From Affinundibacterium flavidum (GTDB lineage Bacteria; Pseudomonadota; Gammaproteobacteria; Burkholderiales; Burkholderiaceae_D), in the NCBI RefSeq assembly GCF_014284175.1, contig NZ_JACOGA010000009.1:124001-188000 (forward strand): a stretch of DNA of 64,000 nt, given 5' to 3'. Under the pieces are notes generated by a model, which was not told where the DNA came from, ran no database searches, and saw only the letters and a list, made by a program, of their open reading frames with translations. Both the position numbers and the translations under genes were made by a program. This document shows, piece by piece, positions 54,802-64,000 of the stretch (position 1 is the stretch's first letter; each line of letters opens with the position of its first letter).

Positions 54802-55107
54802 ATGGCAAAATTGGCACTGATTAATCGTGAGCAAAAGCGTGCAGATTTGGTGAAGAAATTCGCTGGCAAACGCGCCGAATTGAAGGCCATCATTGATGAC
54901 CAATCAAAAACTCCAGAAGAGCAATATTTAGCTCGTTTGAAGTTGCAGGCATTGCCACGTAATTCTAATCCGACTCGTCAGCGCAATCGCTGCGCTTTGA
55001 CAGGTCGTCCACGTGGCACATTCCGTAAGTTCGGTTTGGGCCGTATTAAAGTCCGTGAATTCGCCATGCGTGGTGAAATCCCGGGTATGACTAAAGCTAG
55101 CTGGTAA
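54802..55107 (+). CDS. rpsN: 30S ribosomal protein S14, zinc-free type
   Basis: 101 residues, the long form without a C-x2-C zinc site. [48 protein letters not shown] at the C-terminus is conserved. Assembles late in the 30S head. Seven nt after rplE, with a GAGGT ribosome site. Confidence 0.97.
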   Translation: MAKLALINREQKRADLVKKFAGKRAELKAIIDDQSKTPEEQYLARLKLQALPRNSNPTRQRNRCALTGRPRGTFRKFGLGRIKVREFAMRGEIPGMTKASW

Positions 55108-55121
55108 TAGGAGAATAAGCA

Positions 55122-55517
55122 ATGAGTATGAGCGATCCTATCGCCGATATGCTGACCCGCATCCGTAACGCGCAAGTTGTTCAAAAGACTGCCGTCGCGA
55201 TGCCGTCCTCTAAGGTAAAAGTTGCAATTGCAAACGTACTGAAGGACGAAGGCTACATTGAGGATTTCGCAGTAGTTGACGCTGCTGGTAAATCTGAATT
55301 GAAAATCGGTTTGAAATATTATGCAGGACGTCCTGTTATCGAACGCTTGGAACGTGTTTCACGTCCAGGTCTCCGTATTTACAAAGGTAAAGACGAGATC
55401 CCAAGTGTGATGAACGGTTTGGGCGTGGCCATCGTGTCCACACCTAAGGGCGTTATGACTGACCGCAAAGCGCGCGCAACCGGTGTCGGTGGCGAAGTTA
55501 TTTGCTACGTCGCCTAA
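55122..55517 (+). CDS. rpsH: 30S ribosomal protein S8
   Basis: 131 residues. [18 protein letters not shown] matches the E. coli start MSMQDPIADML, so ATG 55122 is taken over the ATG two codons later. [24 protein letters not shown] near 80-105 holds the RNA-binding surface. In E. coli S8 represses its operon at the rplE leader; no such hairpin was searched by folding here. Confidence 0.97.
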   Translation: MSMSDPIADMLTRIRNAQVVQKTAVAMPSSKVKVAIANVLKDEGYIEDFAVVDAAGKSELKIGLKYYAGRPVIERLERVSRPGLRIYKGKDEIPSVMNGLGVAIVSTPKGVMTDRKARATGVGGEVICYVA

Positions 55518-55527
55518 GGAGTGCAAG

Positions 55528-56061
55528 ATGTCTCGAGTAGGTAAAATGCCAATCGCGTTGCCAGCAGGTGCAGAAGTTGCAATCTCAGCAGCGGCGATTA
55601 CAGTAAAAGGTCCAATGGGCGTGTTGACACAAAGCTTAAACGGCTTAGTGACAATCGCTAACGAAAGTGGTGTCCTGAATTTCAAACCCGCAAATGACAG
55701 CCGTGAAGCTAATGCTATGACTGGTACCTTGCGTGCCTTGGTTAATAACATGGTTAACGGTGTTACTAAAGGTTTTGAGAAGAAGTTGAACCTCGTCGGC
55801 GTTGGTTATAAAGCGCAAGCGCAAGGCGACAAGTTGAATCTCTCCTTGGGTTTTTCTCATCCTGTCGTTCATGACATGCCAGCTGGCGTGACATGTGCAA
55901 CACCAACTCCAACTGAAATTCTCATCAAAGGTGTGAATAAGCAGCAAGTTGGTCAGGTCGCAGCAGAAGTTCGTGCATACCGCAGCCCAGAGCCTTATAA
56001 AGGCAAGGGTGTCCGCTACGCGGACGAAGTGGTTGTGATTAAAGAAACCAAGAAGAAGTAA
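55528..56061 (+). CDS. rplF: 50S ribosomal protein L6
   Basis: 177 residues from ATG 55528 (MSRVGKMPI), with AAGGAG upstream; the frame from 55483 lies inside rps[20 protein letters not shown] closes the protein. L6 lies near the sarcin-ricin loop where elongation factors bind. Confidence 0.97.
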   Translation: MSRVGKMPIALPAGAEVAISAAAITVKGPMGVLTQSLNGLVTIANESGVLNFKPANDSREANAMTGTLRALVNNMVNGVTKGFEKKLNLVGVGYKAQAQGDKLNLSLGFSHPVVHDMPAGVTCATPTPTEILIKGVNKQQVGQVAAEVRAYRSPEPYKGKGVRYADEVVVIKETKKK

Positions 56062-56074
56062 TAGGGGTTAGACG

Positions 56075-56437
56075 ATGGATAAGAAACAATCACGTCTGCG
56101 CCGCGCGACTCAAACCCGTGCCAAGATCGCAGAGCTCAAGGTCACACGTTTATCTGTGCACCGTACGAACCTGCATATCTACGCCAGCATCATTGATGCA
56201 GATTCCAAAGTATTGGCATCTGCTTCTACAGTGGAAGCTGAAGTGCGTGCAGAATTGGCAGCGGCATCTAAGCACGGTGGTAATGCTGCGGCAGCCACTT
56301 TGATTGGTAAGCGCGTTGCGGAAAAAGCATTGAAAGCAGGAGTTACCGAAGTCGCGTTTGATCGCTCCGGTTTTCGTTACCACGGTCGTGTGAAGGCGTT
56401 GGCAGAAGCCGCGCGTGAAGCCGGCTTGAAGTTCTAA
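56075..56437 (+). CDS. rplR: 50S ribosomal protein L18
   Basis: 120 residues. Basic N-terminus [16 protein letters not shown], then [15 protein letters not shown] and [28 protein letters not shown]. Binds 5S rRNA with L5 and L25. AGGGG ribosome site 9 nt upstream. Confidence 0.97.
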   Translation: MDKKQSRLRRATQTRAKIAELKVTRLSVHRTNLHIYASIIDADSKVLASASTVEAEVRAELAAASKHGGNAAAATLIGKRVAEKALKAGVTEVAFDRSGFRYHGRVKALAEAAREAGLKF

Positions 56438-56448
56438 GGAATATTGTC

Positions 56449-56967
56449 ATGGCAAAAATGCAAGCAAAAACAGCAGCCGACAAGCCGGATGATGGCATGC
56501 GCGAAAAAATGATCGCGATCAACCGTGTAACCAAAGTGGTTAAGGGTGGTCGTATCATGGGTTTCGCAGCACTGACAGTCGTTGGTGATGGTGATGGTCG
56601 CATCGGTATGGGTAAAGGAAAGTCGAAAGAAGTTCCAGTAGCCGTACAAAAAGCGATGGAAGAAGCCCGCCGCAAAATGATTAAAGTAACTTTGAAAAAC
56701 GGTACATTGCAACATGCAGTGACTGGTAAGCACGGCGCCTCATCAGTCATGATGATGCCTGCTAAAGAAGGTACTGGCGTTATTGCTGGTGGTCCAATGC
56801 GCGCGATTTTCGAAGTGTTGGGTGTGGTGAATGTAGTTGCTAAGTCAAATGGCTCTACTAATCCATACAACATGGTTCGTGCAACTTTGAACGGTTTGTC
56901 GAAAATGAGTACGCCTTCCGATATCGCTGCAAAGCGCGGTAAGTCCGTTGAAGAAATTTTGGGCTAA
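56449..56967 (+). CDS. rpsE: 30S ribosomal protein S5
   Basis: 172 residues. The double-stranded-RNA-binding-like fold has [33 protein letters not shown], whose loop is the site of spectinomycin resistance in E. coli; it looks unaltered. [20 protein letters not shown] also typical. AAGGA 8 nt upstream. Confidence 0.97.
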   Translation: MAKMQAKTAADKPDDGMREKMIAINRVTKVVKGGRIMGFAALTVVGDGDGRIGMGKGKSKEVPVAVQKAMEEARRKMIKVTLKNGTLQHAVTGKHGASSVMMMPAKEGTGVIAGGPMRAIFEVLGVVNVVAKSNGSTNPYNMVRATLNGLSKMSTPSDIAAKRGKSVEEILG

Positions 56968-56977
56968 GGTGAGCGAA

Positions 56978-57157
56978 ATGACAACTACAGTTAAAGTACA
57001 ATTGGTCAAGGGTTTGATCGGTACGCGCGAGTCACATCGTGCTACTGTGCGCGGCTTAGGTCTGCGTCGCGTAAATTCAGTTTCTGAATTGCAAGACACA
57101 CCAGCAGTGCGCGGTATGATCAATAAAGTCTCGTATCTTGTGAAGGTTGTATCGTAA
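56978..57157 (+). CDS. rpmD: 50S ribosomal protein L30
   Basis: 59 residues from ATG 56978 ([15 protein letters not shown]); the frame from 56948 lies inside rps[19 protein letters not shown] and a closing KVSYLVKVV strand are conserved. Ten nt after rpsE. Confidence 0.96.
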   Translation: MTTTVKVQLVKGLIGTRESHRATVRGLGLRRVNSVSELQDTPAVRGMINKVSYLVKVVS

Positions 57158-57185
57158 GCCCTTGGGTTGACGATCGGAGCAAATT

Positions 57186-57674
57186 ATGGAATTAAATACA
57201 ATCCAACCAGCTGATGGCGCTAAACACTACAAACGTCGTGTTGGTCGCGGTATCGGTTCTGGTATCGGTAAAACAGCGGGTCGTGGTCATAAAGGTCAAA
57301 AATCTCGTACAGGCGGCTTTCATAAAGTCGGTTTCGAAGGCGGTCAAATGCCTTTGCAACGTCGTTTGCCTAAGCGTGGTTTTAAATCTTTGGCAACGCC
57401 TTACAAAGCAGAAGTTCGTTTGTCTGACCTGGAAAGTTTGCCAGTCACAGAAATCGACGTTTTGGCATTGAAGCAAGCTGGTGTCGTTTCTGAATTGGCA
57501 CGCGTTGTTCGCGTGATTTTGTCAGGCGAGATCACTAAAAAAGTAACTTTGAATGGCTTAATCGTCACCAAAGGTGCTAAAGCTGCGATCGAAGCTGCTG
57601 GCGGAACAGTGACTGAATTAGTGATTGCACCAGTGGTTAAGAAATTACCTGCTAAAGCTAAAGCATCTGCTTAA
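57186..57674 (+). CDS. rplO: 50S ribosomal protein L15
   Basis: 162 residues. Gly/Arg-rich head [26 protein letters not shown], then [18 protein letters not shown]; globular tail with [13 protein letters not shown]. Longer than E. coli L15 (144), with an extra Lys/Ala tail. Its DNA runs in the shadow of long antisense frames, none of them genes. Confidence 0.97.
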   Translation: MELNTIQPADGAKHYKRRVGRGIGSGIGKTAGRGHKGQKSRTGGFHKVGFEGGQMPLQRRLPKRGFKSLATPYKAEVRLSDLESLPVTEIDVLALKQAGVVSELARVVRVILSGEITKKVTLNGLIVTKGAKAAIEAAGGTVTELVIAPVVKKLPAKAKASA

Positions 57675-57697
57675 TTAAGTCATAACAGGAGCAAACA

Positions 57698-59035
57698 TTG
57701 GCAACATCTCCTCAACAAACTAAAAGTGCTGCAAGTGGTTTTCCTTGGGGAAGACTGTGGTTTTTGCTAGCAGCACTGGTTGTATATAGGATAGGCGCAC
57801 ATATACCTGTTCCTGGAATTGATCCAAAGGTATTAGAAGATTTGTTTAAGCAAAACCAAAATGGTATTTTGGGTATGTTTAACATGTTCTCTGGTGGTGC
57901 TTTGTCTCGCTTCACAATTTTGGCGCTGGGAATTACGCCTTACATTTCTGCCTCTATTATTATGCAGTTGATGTCAGTTGTGTCCCCGCAGCTGGAAGCA
58001 CTGAAGAAAGAAGGCGAGTCGGGTCGTCGTAAGATTACTCAATACACACGTTACGGTACTTTGGTACTCGGTGTGGTGCAAGCTTTCTTCATTGCTTTTG
58101 GTTTGGAAACGCAAGCAGGTTTGGTGTTAGATCCTGGAATGGCGTTTAGATTTACTACTGTCGTTACTTTGGTAACTGGTACGATGTTCCTAATGTGGTT
58201 AGGTGAACAAATCACTGAGCGCGGTTTAGGTAACGGTATTTCTATCATCATTTTTGCAGGTATCGTCGCTGGCTTGCCAGGTGCATTAGCAGGTTTGTTC
58301 GAATTAGTTCGTACCGGTTCTATGCAAGCGTTTTCCGCGTTGATTATTTGCGTGATGGTTGCTGCAGTTACTTATCTGGTGGTGTTCGTAGAACGCGGCC
58401 AACGTAAGATTCTGGTCAACTATGCGAAGCGTCAGGTTGGCAATAAAGTTTATGGTGGTCAAAGCAGTCATTTGCCACTCAAGTTGAATATGGCAGGTGT
58501 AATTCCTCCGATCTTTGCCTCTTCTATTATTATGCTGCCTGCCACGATTACTGGCATGTTTGCAAAGGGAGCGCAAGATCAGGATTCTGGATTTGTCCGG
58601 TTCTTGCAAGATTTAGCAAGTTCGCTGACAACTGGTGAACCTGTTCATGCATTGTTGTACGCTGTAACGATTATTTTCTTCTGCTTCTTCTACACTGCGC
58701 TGGTATTTAACAGCAAAGAGACTGCAGATAATTTGAAGAAGAGTGGTGCTTTTGTCCCAGGGATTCGTCCAGGTGATCAAACATCCCGTTATATCGACAA
58801 GATTTTGATGCGTTTGACTTTGATTGGCGCGGTCTACATTGCATTAGTTTGCTTGTTACCAGAATTGCTGATCGCTCATTGGAAAGTACCATTTTATTTC
58901 GGCGGCACATCGCTGTTGATTATTGTGGTGGTGACCATGGACTTTATGGCTCAAGTGCAGAATTACGTAATGTCACAGCAATACGAATCGCTTCTTCGTA
59001 AAGCAAATTTCAAGGGCGGCATACCTTCACGGTAA
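57698..59035 (+). CDS. secY: Protein translocase subunit SecY
   Basis: 445 residues with ten membrane helices. It begins with a TTG at 57698; AGGAGC 6 nt upstream supports it and no ATG lies closer. [11 protein letters not shown] near 30, [19 protein letters not shown] near 65 (plug region) and [15 protein letters not shown] near 175 are the conserved blocks. Core of the Sec channel in the inner membrane; placed between rplO and infA as in many bacteria. Confidence 0.98.
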   Translation: MATSPQQTKSAASGFPWGRLWFLLAALVVYRIGAHIPVPGIDPKVLEDLFKQNQNGILGMFNMFSGGALSRFTILALGITPYISASIIMQLMSVVSPQLEALKKEGESGRRKITQYTRYGTLVLGVVQAFFIAFGLETQAGLVLDPGMAFRFTTVVTLVTGTMFLMWLGEQITERGLGNGISIIIFAGIVAGLPGALAGLFELVRTGSMQAFSALIICVMVAAVTYLVVFVERGQRKILVNYAKRQVGNKVYGGQSSHLPLKLNMAGVIPPIFASSIIMLPATITGMFAKGAQDQDSGFVRFLQDLASSLTTGEPVHALLYAVTIIFFCFFYTALVFNSKETADNLKKSGAFVPGIRPGDQTSRYIDKILMRLTLIGAVYIALVCLLPELLIAHWKVPFYFGGTSLLIIVVVTMDFMAQVQNYVMSQQYESLLRKANFKGGIPSR

Positions 59036-59060
59036 GCACACCAAAGGAACAGCAGATCGA

Positions 59061-59279
59061 ATGGCAAAAGACGACGTTATACAGATGCAGGGAGAGATTC
59101 TAGAGAATCTTCCGAATGCAACATTTCGAGTTAAGTTGGAAAATGGGCATGTTGTGCTTGGCCATATTTCAGGAAAAATGCGAATGAACTATATCCGCAT
59201 TCTTCCTGGTGATAAGGTGACAGTAGAATTGACGCCTTATGATTTGAGCCGAGCACGTATTGTGTTCAGGACCAAGTAA
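59061..59279 (+). CDS. infA: Translation initiation factor IF-1
   Basis: 72 residues, an S1-like OB fold: [39 protein letters not shown]. Blocks the A site during initiation. Located between secY and rpmJ; many betaproteobacteria have a second infA elsewhere, which the window cannot show. Confidence 0.97.
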   Translation: MAKDDVIQMQGEILENLPNATFRVKLENGHVVLGHISGKMRMNYIRILPGDKVTVELTPYDLSRARIVFRTK

Positions 59280-59311
59280 ATTAAATTGAACTAGAAGGGA
59301 AGAGGGCAAAA

Positions 59312-59425
59312 ATGAAAGTTCTCGCATCAGTTAAGCGGATTTGCCGCAACTGCAAGATCATCAAGCGCAAAGGTGTTGTTCGTGTTATTTGCACAGAACC
59401 ACGCCATAAACAGCGCCAAGGTTAA
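59312..59425 (+). CDS. rpmJ: 50S ribosomal protein L36, zinc-ribbon type
   Basis: 37 residues translated by hand: [20 protein letters not shown] followed by [17 protein letters not shown]. The zinc ligands CRNC, ICTEP and the His in RHKQ are all present (C-x2-C-x12-C-x4-H), so this is the zinc-binding form. GAAGGGAAGAGG precedes the ATG. It sits between infA and rpsM, its standard place. Confidence 0.97.
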   Translation: MKVLASVKRICRNCKIIKRKGVVRVICTEPRHKQRQG

Positions 59426-59452
59426 TTAACGTTATTGAACGAGGAATAACGA

Positions 59453-59818
59453 ATGGCACGTATAGCAGGGGTTAATATCCCAAATCATCAGCATACCGTA
59501 ATTGGCTTACAAGCAATCTATGGTATTGGCGGCCCACGCGCAGCAGATATCTGTGCAGCAACGGGTGTATTGACAACTAAAAAGGTCAAAGATCTGGACG
59601 ACAACGAGTTAGAAAAGCTTCGCGACAGTATTGCAAAATACGTTGTTGAAGGTGATCTTCGTCGTGAAATCTCGATGAACATCAAGCGTTTGATGGACTT
59701 AGGCTGCTACCGCGGTCTGCGTCATCGCAAAGGTTTGCCTGTTCGTGGTCAACGTACACGTACGAATGCACGTACACGTAAGGGCCCACGTAAAGCAGCG
59801 CAATCATTGAAAAAATAA
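59453..59818 (+). CDS. rpsM: 30S ribosomal protein S13
   Basis: 121 residues: [35 protein letters not shown], then [27 protein letters not shown]. Contacts tRNA and L5 at the head bridge. GAGGAAT ribosome site upstream. It opens the alpha-type segment; rpsK follows at 38 nt. Confidence 0.98.
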   Translation: MARIAGVNIPNHQHTVIGLQAIYGIGGPRAADICAATGVLTTKKVKDLDDNELEKLRDSIAKYVVEGDLRREISMNIKRLMDLGCYRGLRHRKGLPVRGQRTRTNARTRKGPRKAAQSLKK

Positions 59819-59856
59819 TCCAGCGTAGTTGATCAACTGGATTCAAGGAACCAATT

Positions 59857-60261
59857 ATGGCAAAAGCACAAAATAACGCAGCGGCAGCACGCGCTCGTAA
59901 AAAAGTTAAGAAAAATGTTGCTGAAGGTATCGCACACGTTCACGCATCTTTCAACAACACCATCATCACGATCACTGATCGTCAAGGCAATGCATTGTCT
60001 TGGGCAACAGCTGGTGGTCAAGGTTTTAAAGGCTCACGTAAATCTACTCCTTTCGCGGCTCAGGTTGCAGCGGAAGCAGCAGGTAAAGTTGCGGTTGAGT
60101 GCGGTATCAAAAACCTCGAAGTTCGCATCAAAGGTCCAGGTCCAGGCCGTGAATCTTCTGTGCGTGCTTTGAATAATTTGGGTATCAAGATCTCCTTGAT
60201 CCAAGACGTTACGCCAGTACCACACAACGGCTGCCGCCCTCCAAAGCGTCGTCGTATCTAA
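59857..60261 (+). CDS. rpsK: 30S ribosomal protein S11
   Basis: 134 residues. [36 protein letters not shown] and [20 protein letters not shown], then the closing [11 protein letters not shown]. Lines the platform near the mRNA exit. Here, unlike E. coli, rpsD does not follow within the usual short spacer: 218 nt with a promoter intervene. Confidence 0.98.
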   Translation: MAKAQNNAAAARARKKVKKNVAEGIAHVHASFNNTIITITDRQGNALSWATAGGQGFKGSRKSTPFAAQVAAEAAGKVAVECGIKNLEVRIKGPGPGRESSVRALNNLGIKISLIQDVTPVPHNGCRPPKRRRI

Positions 60262-60267
60262 TTCATT

Positions 60268-60285
60268 GCTTAGCCTAGGCTAAGC
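60268..60285. repeat. 18-bp perfect palindrome before the rpsD promoter
   Basis: GCTTAGCCTAGGCTAAGC reads the same on both strands and lies 7 nt after the rpsK stop, directly abutting the -35 box at 60287. It could be a transcript-end structure or a binding site for a dimer. Confidence 0.7.
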
Positions 60286-60286
60286 T

Positions 60287-60315
60287 TTGGATAATTCTAA
60301 CAATCATGTTAGAAT
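60287..60315 (+). promoter_or_regulatory. Promoter for rpsD-rpoA-rplQ
   Basis: TTGGAT (60287-60292) and TAGAAT (60310-60315) with 17-nt spacing, in the 218-nt rpsK-rpsD gap. A start near 60322 is predicted, giving a leader of about 158 nt. Confidence 0.7.
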
Positions 60316-60319
60316 GCAG

Positions 60320-60430
60320 CCCGCCAATTCATTTGGTGGGTTTTGTCTTTCGTATTTTTGATACGATTTTATTTTTCTTATTCGATTTTTTATTTAATAA
60401 GACCACTGTCTGATTGCGAGTAGATCAGAC
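60320..60430 (+). promoter_or_regulatory. Structured rpsD leader, candidate attenuator and S4 target
   Basis: Two hairpins: CCCGCCAA/TTGGTGGG (60320-60327 / 60333-60340) followed by a T-rich tract, and GTCTGAT/ATCAGAC (60408-60414 / 60424-60430). S4 autoregulates its operon by binding a leader in E. coli; the same role here is inference only. Confidence 0.45.
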
Positions 60431-60479
60431 TAGCGTAGGTTGTCTAACGGCACTTACGTCATTTTTAAAGGAAATTATT

Positions 60480-61103
60480 GTGGCACGTTATATCGGACCT
60501 AAAGCAAAATTATCCCGTCGCGAAGGCACGGATCTGTTCCTGAAAAGCGCACGTCGCTCTTTGGATTCAAAATGCAAATTAGACGTAAAACCAGGTCAAC
60601 ACGGCGCGAAATCTGGCGCACGTACATCTGACTTCGGTAATCAATTGCGTGAAAAACAAAAAGTTAAACGTATGTACGGCGTGTTAGAGCGTCAATTCCG
60701 TCGTTATTTCGCAGAAGCTGATCGTCAAAAAGGTAATACTGGCGAAACTTTGTTGAAATTGTTGGAATCCCGTTTGGACAACGTTGCATATCGTATGGGT
60801 TTCGGCTCCACACGTGCTGAAGCGCGTCAGTTGGTTAGCCACAAAGCATTCACAGTTAATGGCGGCGTAGTGAATATCGCTTCTTACCAAGTTAAAGCTG
60901 GTGACGTTATTGCTGTTCGTGAAAAATCCAAAAAACAAGTGCGTATCGTTGAAGCCTTGTCTTTGGCAGAACAAATTGGTATGCCATCTTGGGTGTCTGT
61001 AGACTCCAAGAAAATGGAAGGTACTTTCAAGGCTATGCCTGATCGTAGCGACATCGCTCACGATGTCAACGAATCTTTGATCGTTGAATTGTACTCACGT
61101 TAA
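60480..61103 (+). CDS. rpsD: 30S ribosomal protein S4
   Basis: 207 residues with a GTG start at 60480, AAGGAA 7 nt upstream; the earlier in-frame start at 60414 falls in the leader hairpin. [20 protein letters not shown] then the S4 domain ([29 protein letters not shown]). No zinc cysteines. Binds 16S rRNA early in assembly. Confidence 0.97.
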   Translation: MARYIGPKAKLSRREGTDLFLKSARRSLDSKCKLDVKPGQHGAKSGARTSDFGNQLREKQKVKRMYGVLERQFRRYFAEADRQKGNTGETLLKLLESRLDNVAYRMGFGSTRAEARQLVSHKAFTVNGGVVNIASYQVKAGDVIAVREKSKKQVRIVEALSLAEQIGMPSWVSVDSKKMEGTFKAMPDRSDIAHDVNESLIVELYSR

Positions 61104-61117
61104 TATTAAGTTTCACC

Positions 61118-61149
61118 GCCTGCTCATTTTGCGATGGGCAGGCTTTTTT
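61118..61149 (+). terminator. Terminator-like hairpin between rpsD and rpoA
   Basis: GCCTGCTCAT (61118-61127) and ATGGGCAGGC (61134-61143) pair over ten bases with one G-U, followed by six T. It lies within the operon 58 nt before rpoA, so it may be a partial terminator that sets the ratio of rpsD to rpoA. Confidence 0.75.
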
Positions 61150-61206
61150 CTTTTTGCCATCAGCCTTATCGGTGTAACGAGCCGAGGGTATTGAAAAGGA
61201 CAAATA

Positions 61207-62184
61207 ATGCAAAACAATCTGTTTAAGCCTCGTATTATCGACGTTGAAATGTTGGGCCCTGGCTCAGCAAAAGTAGTGATGGAGCCATTTGAACGTGGTT
61301 TCGGTCATACACTCGGTAACTCTCTACGCCGCGTTTTATTGTCTTCTATGGTTGGTTACGCGCCAACTGAAGTGACGATCGCCGGTGTTGTGCATGAATA
61401 TTCAACTCTCGATGGCGTGCAAGAAGACGTCGTGGATATTTTGTTGAACTTGAAAGGCGTAGTCTTCAAGTTGCACGAACGTGATGAAGTTACTTTGACT
61501 TTGAAGAAAGAAGGCGAAGGCGCAGTCTTGGCTTCCGACATCGATTTGCCACATAACGTAGAACTGATTAATCCAGATCACGTGATTGCTAATTTGACCG
61601 CTGGCGGCAAATTGGACATGCAAATCAAAGTAGAAAAAGGCCGTGGCTACGTTCCTGGTAACGTACGTCGTTTGTCTGAAGATGCGAACAAAACAATTGG
61701 TCGTATCATTTTGGATGCGTCTTTCTCTCCAGTACGTCGTGTTTCTTACTCTGTTGAATCTGCTCGCGTTGAACAACGTACGGATTTGGACAAGTTGATC
61801 ATCAACATCGAAACAAATGGTGTGATCACTCCAGAAGAAGCAATTCGTCAATCTGCTCGCGTATTAGTCGATCAATTGCACGTATTTGCCGCATTGGAAG
61901 GCACAGAAGCAGCGGCAGAAGCACCATCACGTGCACCTGCTGTTGATCCAGTCTTGTTGCGTCCAGTCGATGATTTGGAATTGACAGTACGTTCAGCAAA
62001 CTGCCTGAAAGCAGAAAATATTTACTACATTGGTGATTTGATCCAACGTAGCGAAAACGAATTGTTGAAGACACCAAACTTGGGTCGCAAATCTTTGAAT
62101 GAAATCAAAGAAGTATTGGCTTCCCGTGGTTTGTCTTTGGGCATGAAGTTAGAAAACTGGCCTCCAGCTGGTTTAGAGAAGTAA
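61207..62184 (+). CDS. rpoA: RNA polymerase alpha subunit
   Basis: 325 residues. N-terminal dimerisation domain with [22 protein letters not shown], linker of about 15 residues ([11 protein letters not shown]) and C-terminal domain with [22 protein letters not shown] and [25 protein letters not shown], which binds UP elements and activators. All expected regions are present. Confidence 0.98.
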   Translation: MQNNLFKPRIIDVEMLGPGSAKVVMEPFERGFGHTLGNSLRRVLLSSMVGYAPTEVTIAGVVHEYSTLDGVQEDVVDILLNLKGVVFKLHERDEVTLTLKKEGEGAVLASDIDLPHNVELINPDHVIANLTAGGKLDMQIKVEKGRGYVPGNVRRLSEDANKTIGRIILDASFSPVRRVSYSVESARVEQRTDLDKLIINIETNGVITPEEAIRQSARVLVDQLHVFAALEGTEAAAEAPSRAPAVDPVLLRPVDDLELTVRSANCLKAENIYYIGDLIQRSENELLKTPNLGRKSLNEIKEVLASRGLSLGMKLENWPPAGLEK

Positions 62185-62313
62185 TTTTGGCGTCGGGTCG
62201 ACTTGTTTGACCCGATGTTTTATTTGTAGTGCGTAGTAAGAACATTACCGGTCCGCGTCAAATGGTTTGACGATAGAAGAACTGGAAATTTTAAACAATC
62301 GAAAGGAAGTACC

Positions 62314-62712
62314 ATGCGTCATCGTCACGGCTTACGTAAGCTGAATCGTACATCATCCCACCGTTTAGCAATGTTGCGCAATATGACAGTTTCCCTGTTG
62401 CGCCACGAAGCAATCAAAACAACTTTGCCAAAAGCAAAAGAATTGCGCCGCGTTGTTGAGCCAATTTTGACTTTGGGTAAAACAGACACATTGGCAAACA
62501 AGCGTTTGGCATTCAACCGTTTGCGCGATCGTGAAATCGTTCAAAAATTGTTCGCTGAATTGGGTCCACGTTTTGCAAATCGCAATGGTGGTTACCTGCG
62601 TATTTTGAAAATGGGTTTCCGCGTTGGTGACAATGCGCCTATGGCCTATGTAGAATTGTTGGATCGTCCAGAAGTCTCTGACGCTGCAGATGCACCAACA
62701 GTTGACGAATAA
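62314..62712 (+). CDS. rplQ: 50S ribosomal protein L17
   Basis: 132 residues: [20 protein letters not shown] and [23 protein letters not shown], then [32 protein letters not shown]. Located near the tunnel exit. GAAAGGAAG ribosome site. Last gene of the block; a terminator follows 32 nt after the stop. Confidence 0.98.
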   Translation: MRHRHGLRKLNRTSSHRLAMLRNMTVSLLRHEAIKTTLPKAKELRRVVEPILTLGKTDTLANKRLAFNRLRDREIVQKLFAELGPRFANRNGGYLRILKMGFRVGDNAPMAYVELLDRPEVSDAADAPTVDE

Positions 62713-62743
62713 GCTAAGTTGTAATTAGCAGTTCTGAAATAAG

Positions 62744-62773
62744 AAGCCGTTCAGTAAAATGAACGGCTTTTTT
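62744..62773 (+). terminator. Intrinsic terminator of the ribosomal block
   Basis: AAGCCGTTCA (62744-62753) and TGAACGGCTT (62760-62769) form a perfect 10-bp stem with a 6-nt loop and a following T run. It also interrupts a minus-strand frame that overlaps it, which is therefore not a gene. Confidence 0.92.
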
Positions 62774-63012
62774 ATTTCTATCGGGTGATTGTTTGGATAG
62801 CGATGAGTTGAATCTCTTCCTACCTTGGAGAATCGTTGATATTGGTCTTAGTAATCGAGTCTTGTTGCCAGTCAAAATTTGCTTCGCTGACGTCGGTTTC
62901 AGTATTCCGTTAAGATGGTGAATCTGGCCGTCGGTCTGTTGGCTTTGATTAAAATGAACCATATTGACCTGGTCGAATCAGAAAGCCAATGTTTTAAATT
63001 TCAAAGAGAGCT

Positions 63013-64000
63013 ATGAAATCTTTTCCCGGTTTGCCATTGATGCGTGATAACTTGCATTCACTATCTCTGCAGAGTTCCTATTTAAGGCTACTTGTAGGGT
63101 TGTTAATTGCTTTGATGCTGTTCGTATCGATGGCAAAGGCAGAAGACTTCCTGGAGCCCGAGAAGGCATTCCAAGTCAAGGTGCAGATGGTAAGCAGCGA
63201 TCAGGTGCGCATTACTTACACCATCGCAGATGGCTATTATCTTTATCGCGAGCGCTTAAAATTCGCTGCACAAGGTGCCGAGTTGGGGGCGATTCAACTT
63301 CCCACCGGTAAAGTCAAATTCGATGAAACCTTTCAAAAGGATGTGGAAACTTATCATCATGAATTGGTCGTGCTGATACCTGTGAAGGCTGCCTCTGATT
63401 TTCAATTGAAATTGGAATTGCAAGGCTGTGCGGAAGCGGGTTTATGCTATCCACCTATGGAATTGAACTTGCCTGTGGTCCTGGCAGATATCGCCGCAAA
63501 TGTTGGAACAGTACCAGTTGCAACGCCACAGACTGTCCAAGAAAGTGGCGAACAATCAAGCATCGCTGACGCTTTAAAAAGTGGTCGTTTAAGTTTGATC
63601 ATTCCTTTGTTTTTGGTACTTGGCTTAGGCTTGTCGCTGACACCTTGCGTATTGCCTATGGTGCCAATACTTTCATTCATTATTGTTGGTGAAGGTGCCG
63701 CCGTAAAGCGTAGTCGTGGCTTCTTTCTGTCGTTGAGTTACGTATTAGGCATGGCCTTGGTCTACACCAGTTTGGGCGTGGCGGCTGGTTTGTTGGGCGA
63801 GGGCTTATCGGCTGCGCTGCAAAACCCGTGGGTGCTTTCAGCATTTGCACTTTTGATGATTGCATTGTCGCTGTCGATGTTTGGGGTTTATCAGTTACAA
63901 ATGCCGGGAGCGATTCAAACACGACTGACCTATTTTTCCGAAGGTCAGCGTAATGGAAAAATGGCTGGTGTGTTTTTGATGGGAGCGATTTCTGCCTTGA
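63013..64000 (+). CDS. dsbD: Thiol:disulfide interchange protein DsbD, 3' part beyond window
   Basis: Translated by hand from ATG 63013 (AGAGAG ribosome site) and open to the window edge (329 codons). A long export signal (about 1-42, ending SMAKA) leads to the periplasmic alpha domain. Its cysteine pair is in GCAEAGLCYPP near 140, the site that reduces DsbC and DsbG. The membrane domain begins with SLTPCVLPMVPILSFII, whose Cys-Pro is one of the transmembrane pair, then GAAVKRSRGFFLSLSYVLGMALVY. The C-terminal thioredoxin part is not in the window. The 239-nt upstream gap shows only a weak TTGACC at 62964. Confidence 0.95.
   Translation, partial: MKSFPGLPLMRDNLHSLSLQSSYLRLLVGLLIALMLFVSMAKAEDFLEPEKAFQVKVQMVSSDQVRITYTIADGYYLYRERLKFAAQGAELGAIQLPTGKVKFDETFQKDVETYHHELVVLIPVKAASDFQLKLELQGCAEAGLCYPPMELNLPVVLADIAANVGTVPVATPQTVQESGEQSSIADALKSGRLSLIIPLFLVLGLGLSLTPCVLPMVPILSFIIVGEGAAVKRSRGFFLSLSYVLGMALVYTSLGVAAGLLGEGLSAALQNPWVLSAFALLMIALSLSMFGVYQLQMPGAIQTRLTYFSEGQRNGKMAGVFLMGAISAL

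Noticed and set aside
54324..54893. Minus-strand frame of 189 codons opposite rplE and rpsN
   Set aside because: Overlaps two certain ribosomal genes over its whole length; composition reflects antisense codons.
62714..62962. Minus-strand 82-codon frame after rplQ
   Set aside because: It contains the whole rplQ terminator and has no recognisable protein character.

Overview
The window reads as chromosomal DNA of a betaproteobacterium, most likely Burkholderiales/Oxalobacteraceae and possibly close to Undibacterium. This is inferred from protein character and gene neighbourhoods (minCDE, lipB-lipA, the str/S10/spc/alpha ribosomal block with secY, an MlaE with an N-terminal STAS-like part); no database search was possible.

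Layout. 1-7.2 kb: a tightly coupled minus-strand operon of aryl-polyene / flexirubin type (ketosynthase-like protein, acyltransferase, two acyl carrier proteins, membrane protein, acyl-AMP ligase fused to a hot-dog dehydratase, methyltransferase, glycosyltransferase, LpxL-like acyltransferase), cut by the left edge. 7.3-10.5 kb: a small lipoprotein, prfA and hemA. 10.6-15.7 kb: a CHASE2 histidine kinase, a LysM-FecR secreted protein and an OmpR-type regulator. 15.9-17.8 kb: minE-minD-minC. 18.2-20.2 kb: a membrane-anchored glutaredoxin, a secreted six-cysteine miniprotein and two small arginine-rich paralogues.

20.25-26.06 kb is the accessory part: a FitAB-type toxin-antitoxin pair, a decayed IS66-family transposase and one 1356-residue protein with an N-terminal NACHT-like NTPase, a long middle region and a C-terminal PD-(D/E)XK-like nuclease. 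The block is bracketed by two roughly 76 percent identical 69-bp direct repeats made of the lipA 3' end plus its terminator hairpin. I read it as a candidate anti-phage island inserted at the lipA terminator.

26.0-28.3 kb: lipA, lipB, an unknown 75-residue protein and a DUF493/YbeD protein (lipoate synthesis). 28.7-31.8 kb: a plus-strand membrane set (DUF2157, DUF4401, GDYXXLXY protein, small membrane protein). 31.8-42.6 kb: mainly minus-strand envelope and ion-homeostasis genes (D,D-carboxypeptidase, hydrolase, 2Fe-2S ferredoxin, NhaA, VanZ-like protein, Mla-type lipid transporter of four genes, phosphoethanolamine transferase).

43-62.7 kb: the translation block on the plus strand, rpsL-rpsG-fusA-tuf, rpsJ, rplC to rpsQ, rplN to rpmJ with secY and infA, rpsM-rpsK and rpsD-rpoA-rplQ. 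It is broken by several long structured leaders with their own promoters (before rpsL, rpsJ, rplC and rpsD; a hairpin region before rplN). The window ends inside dsbD.
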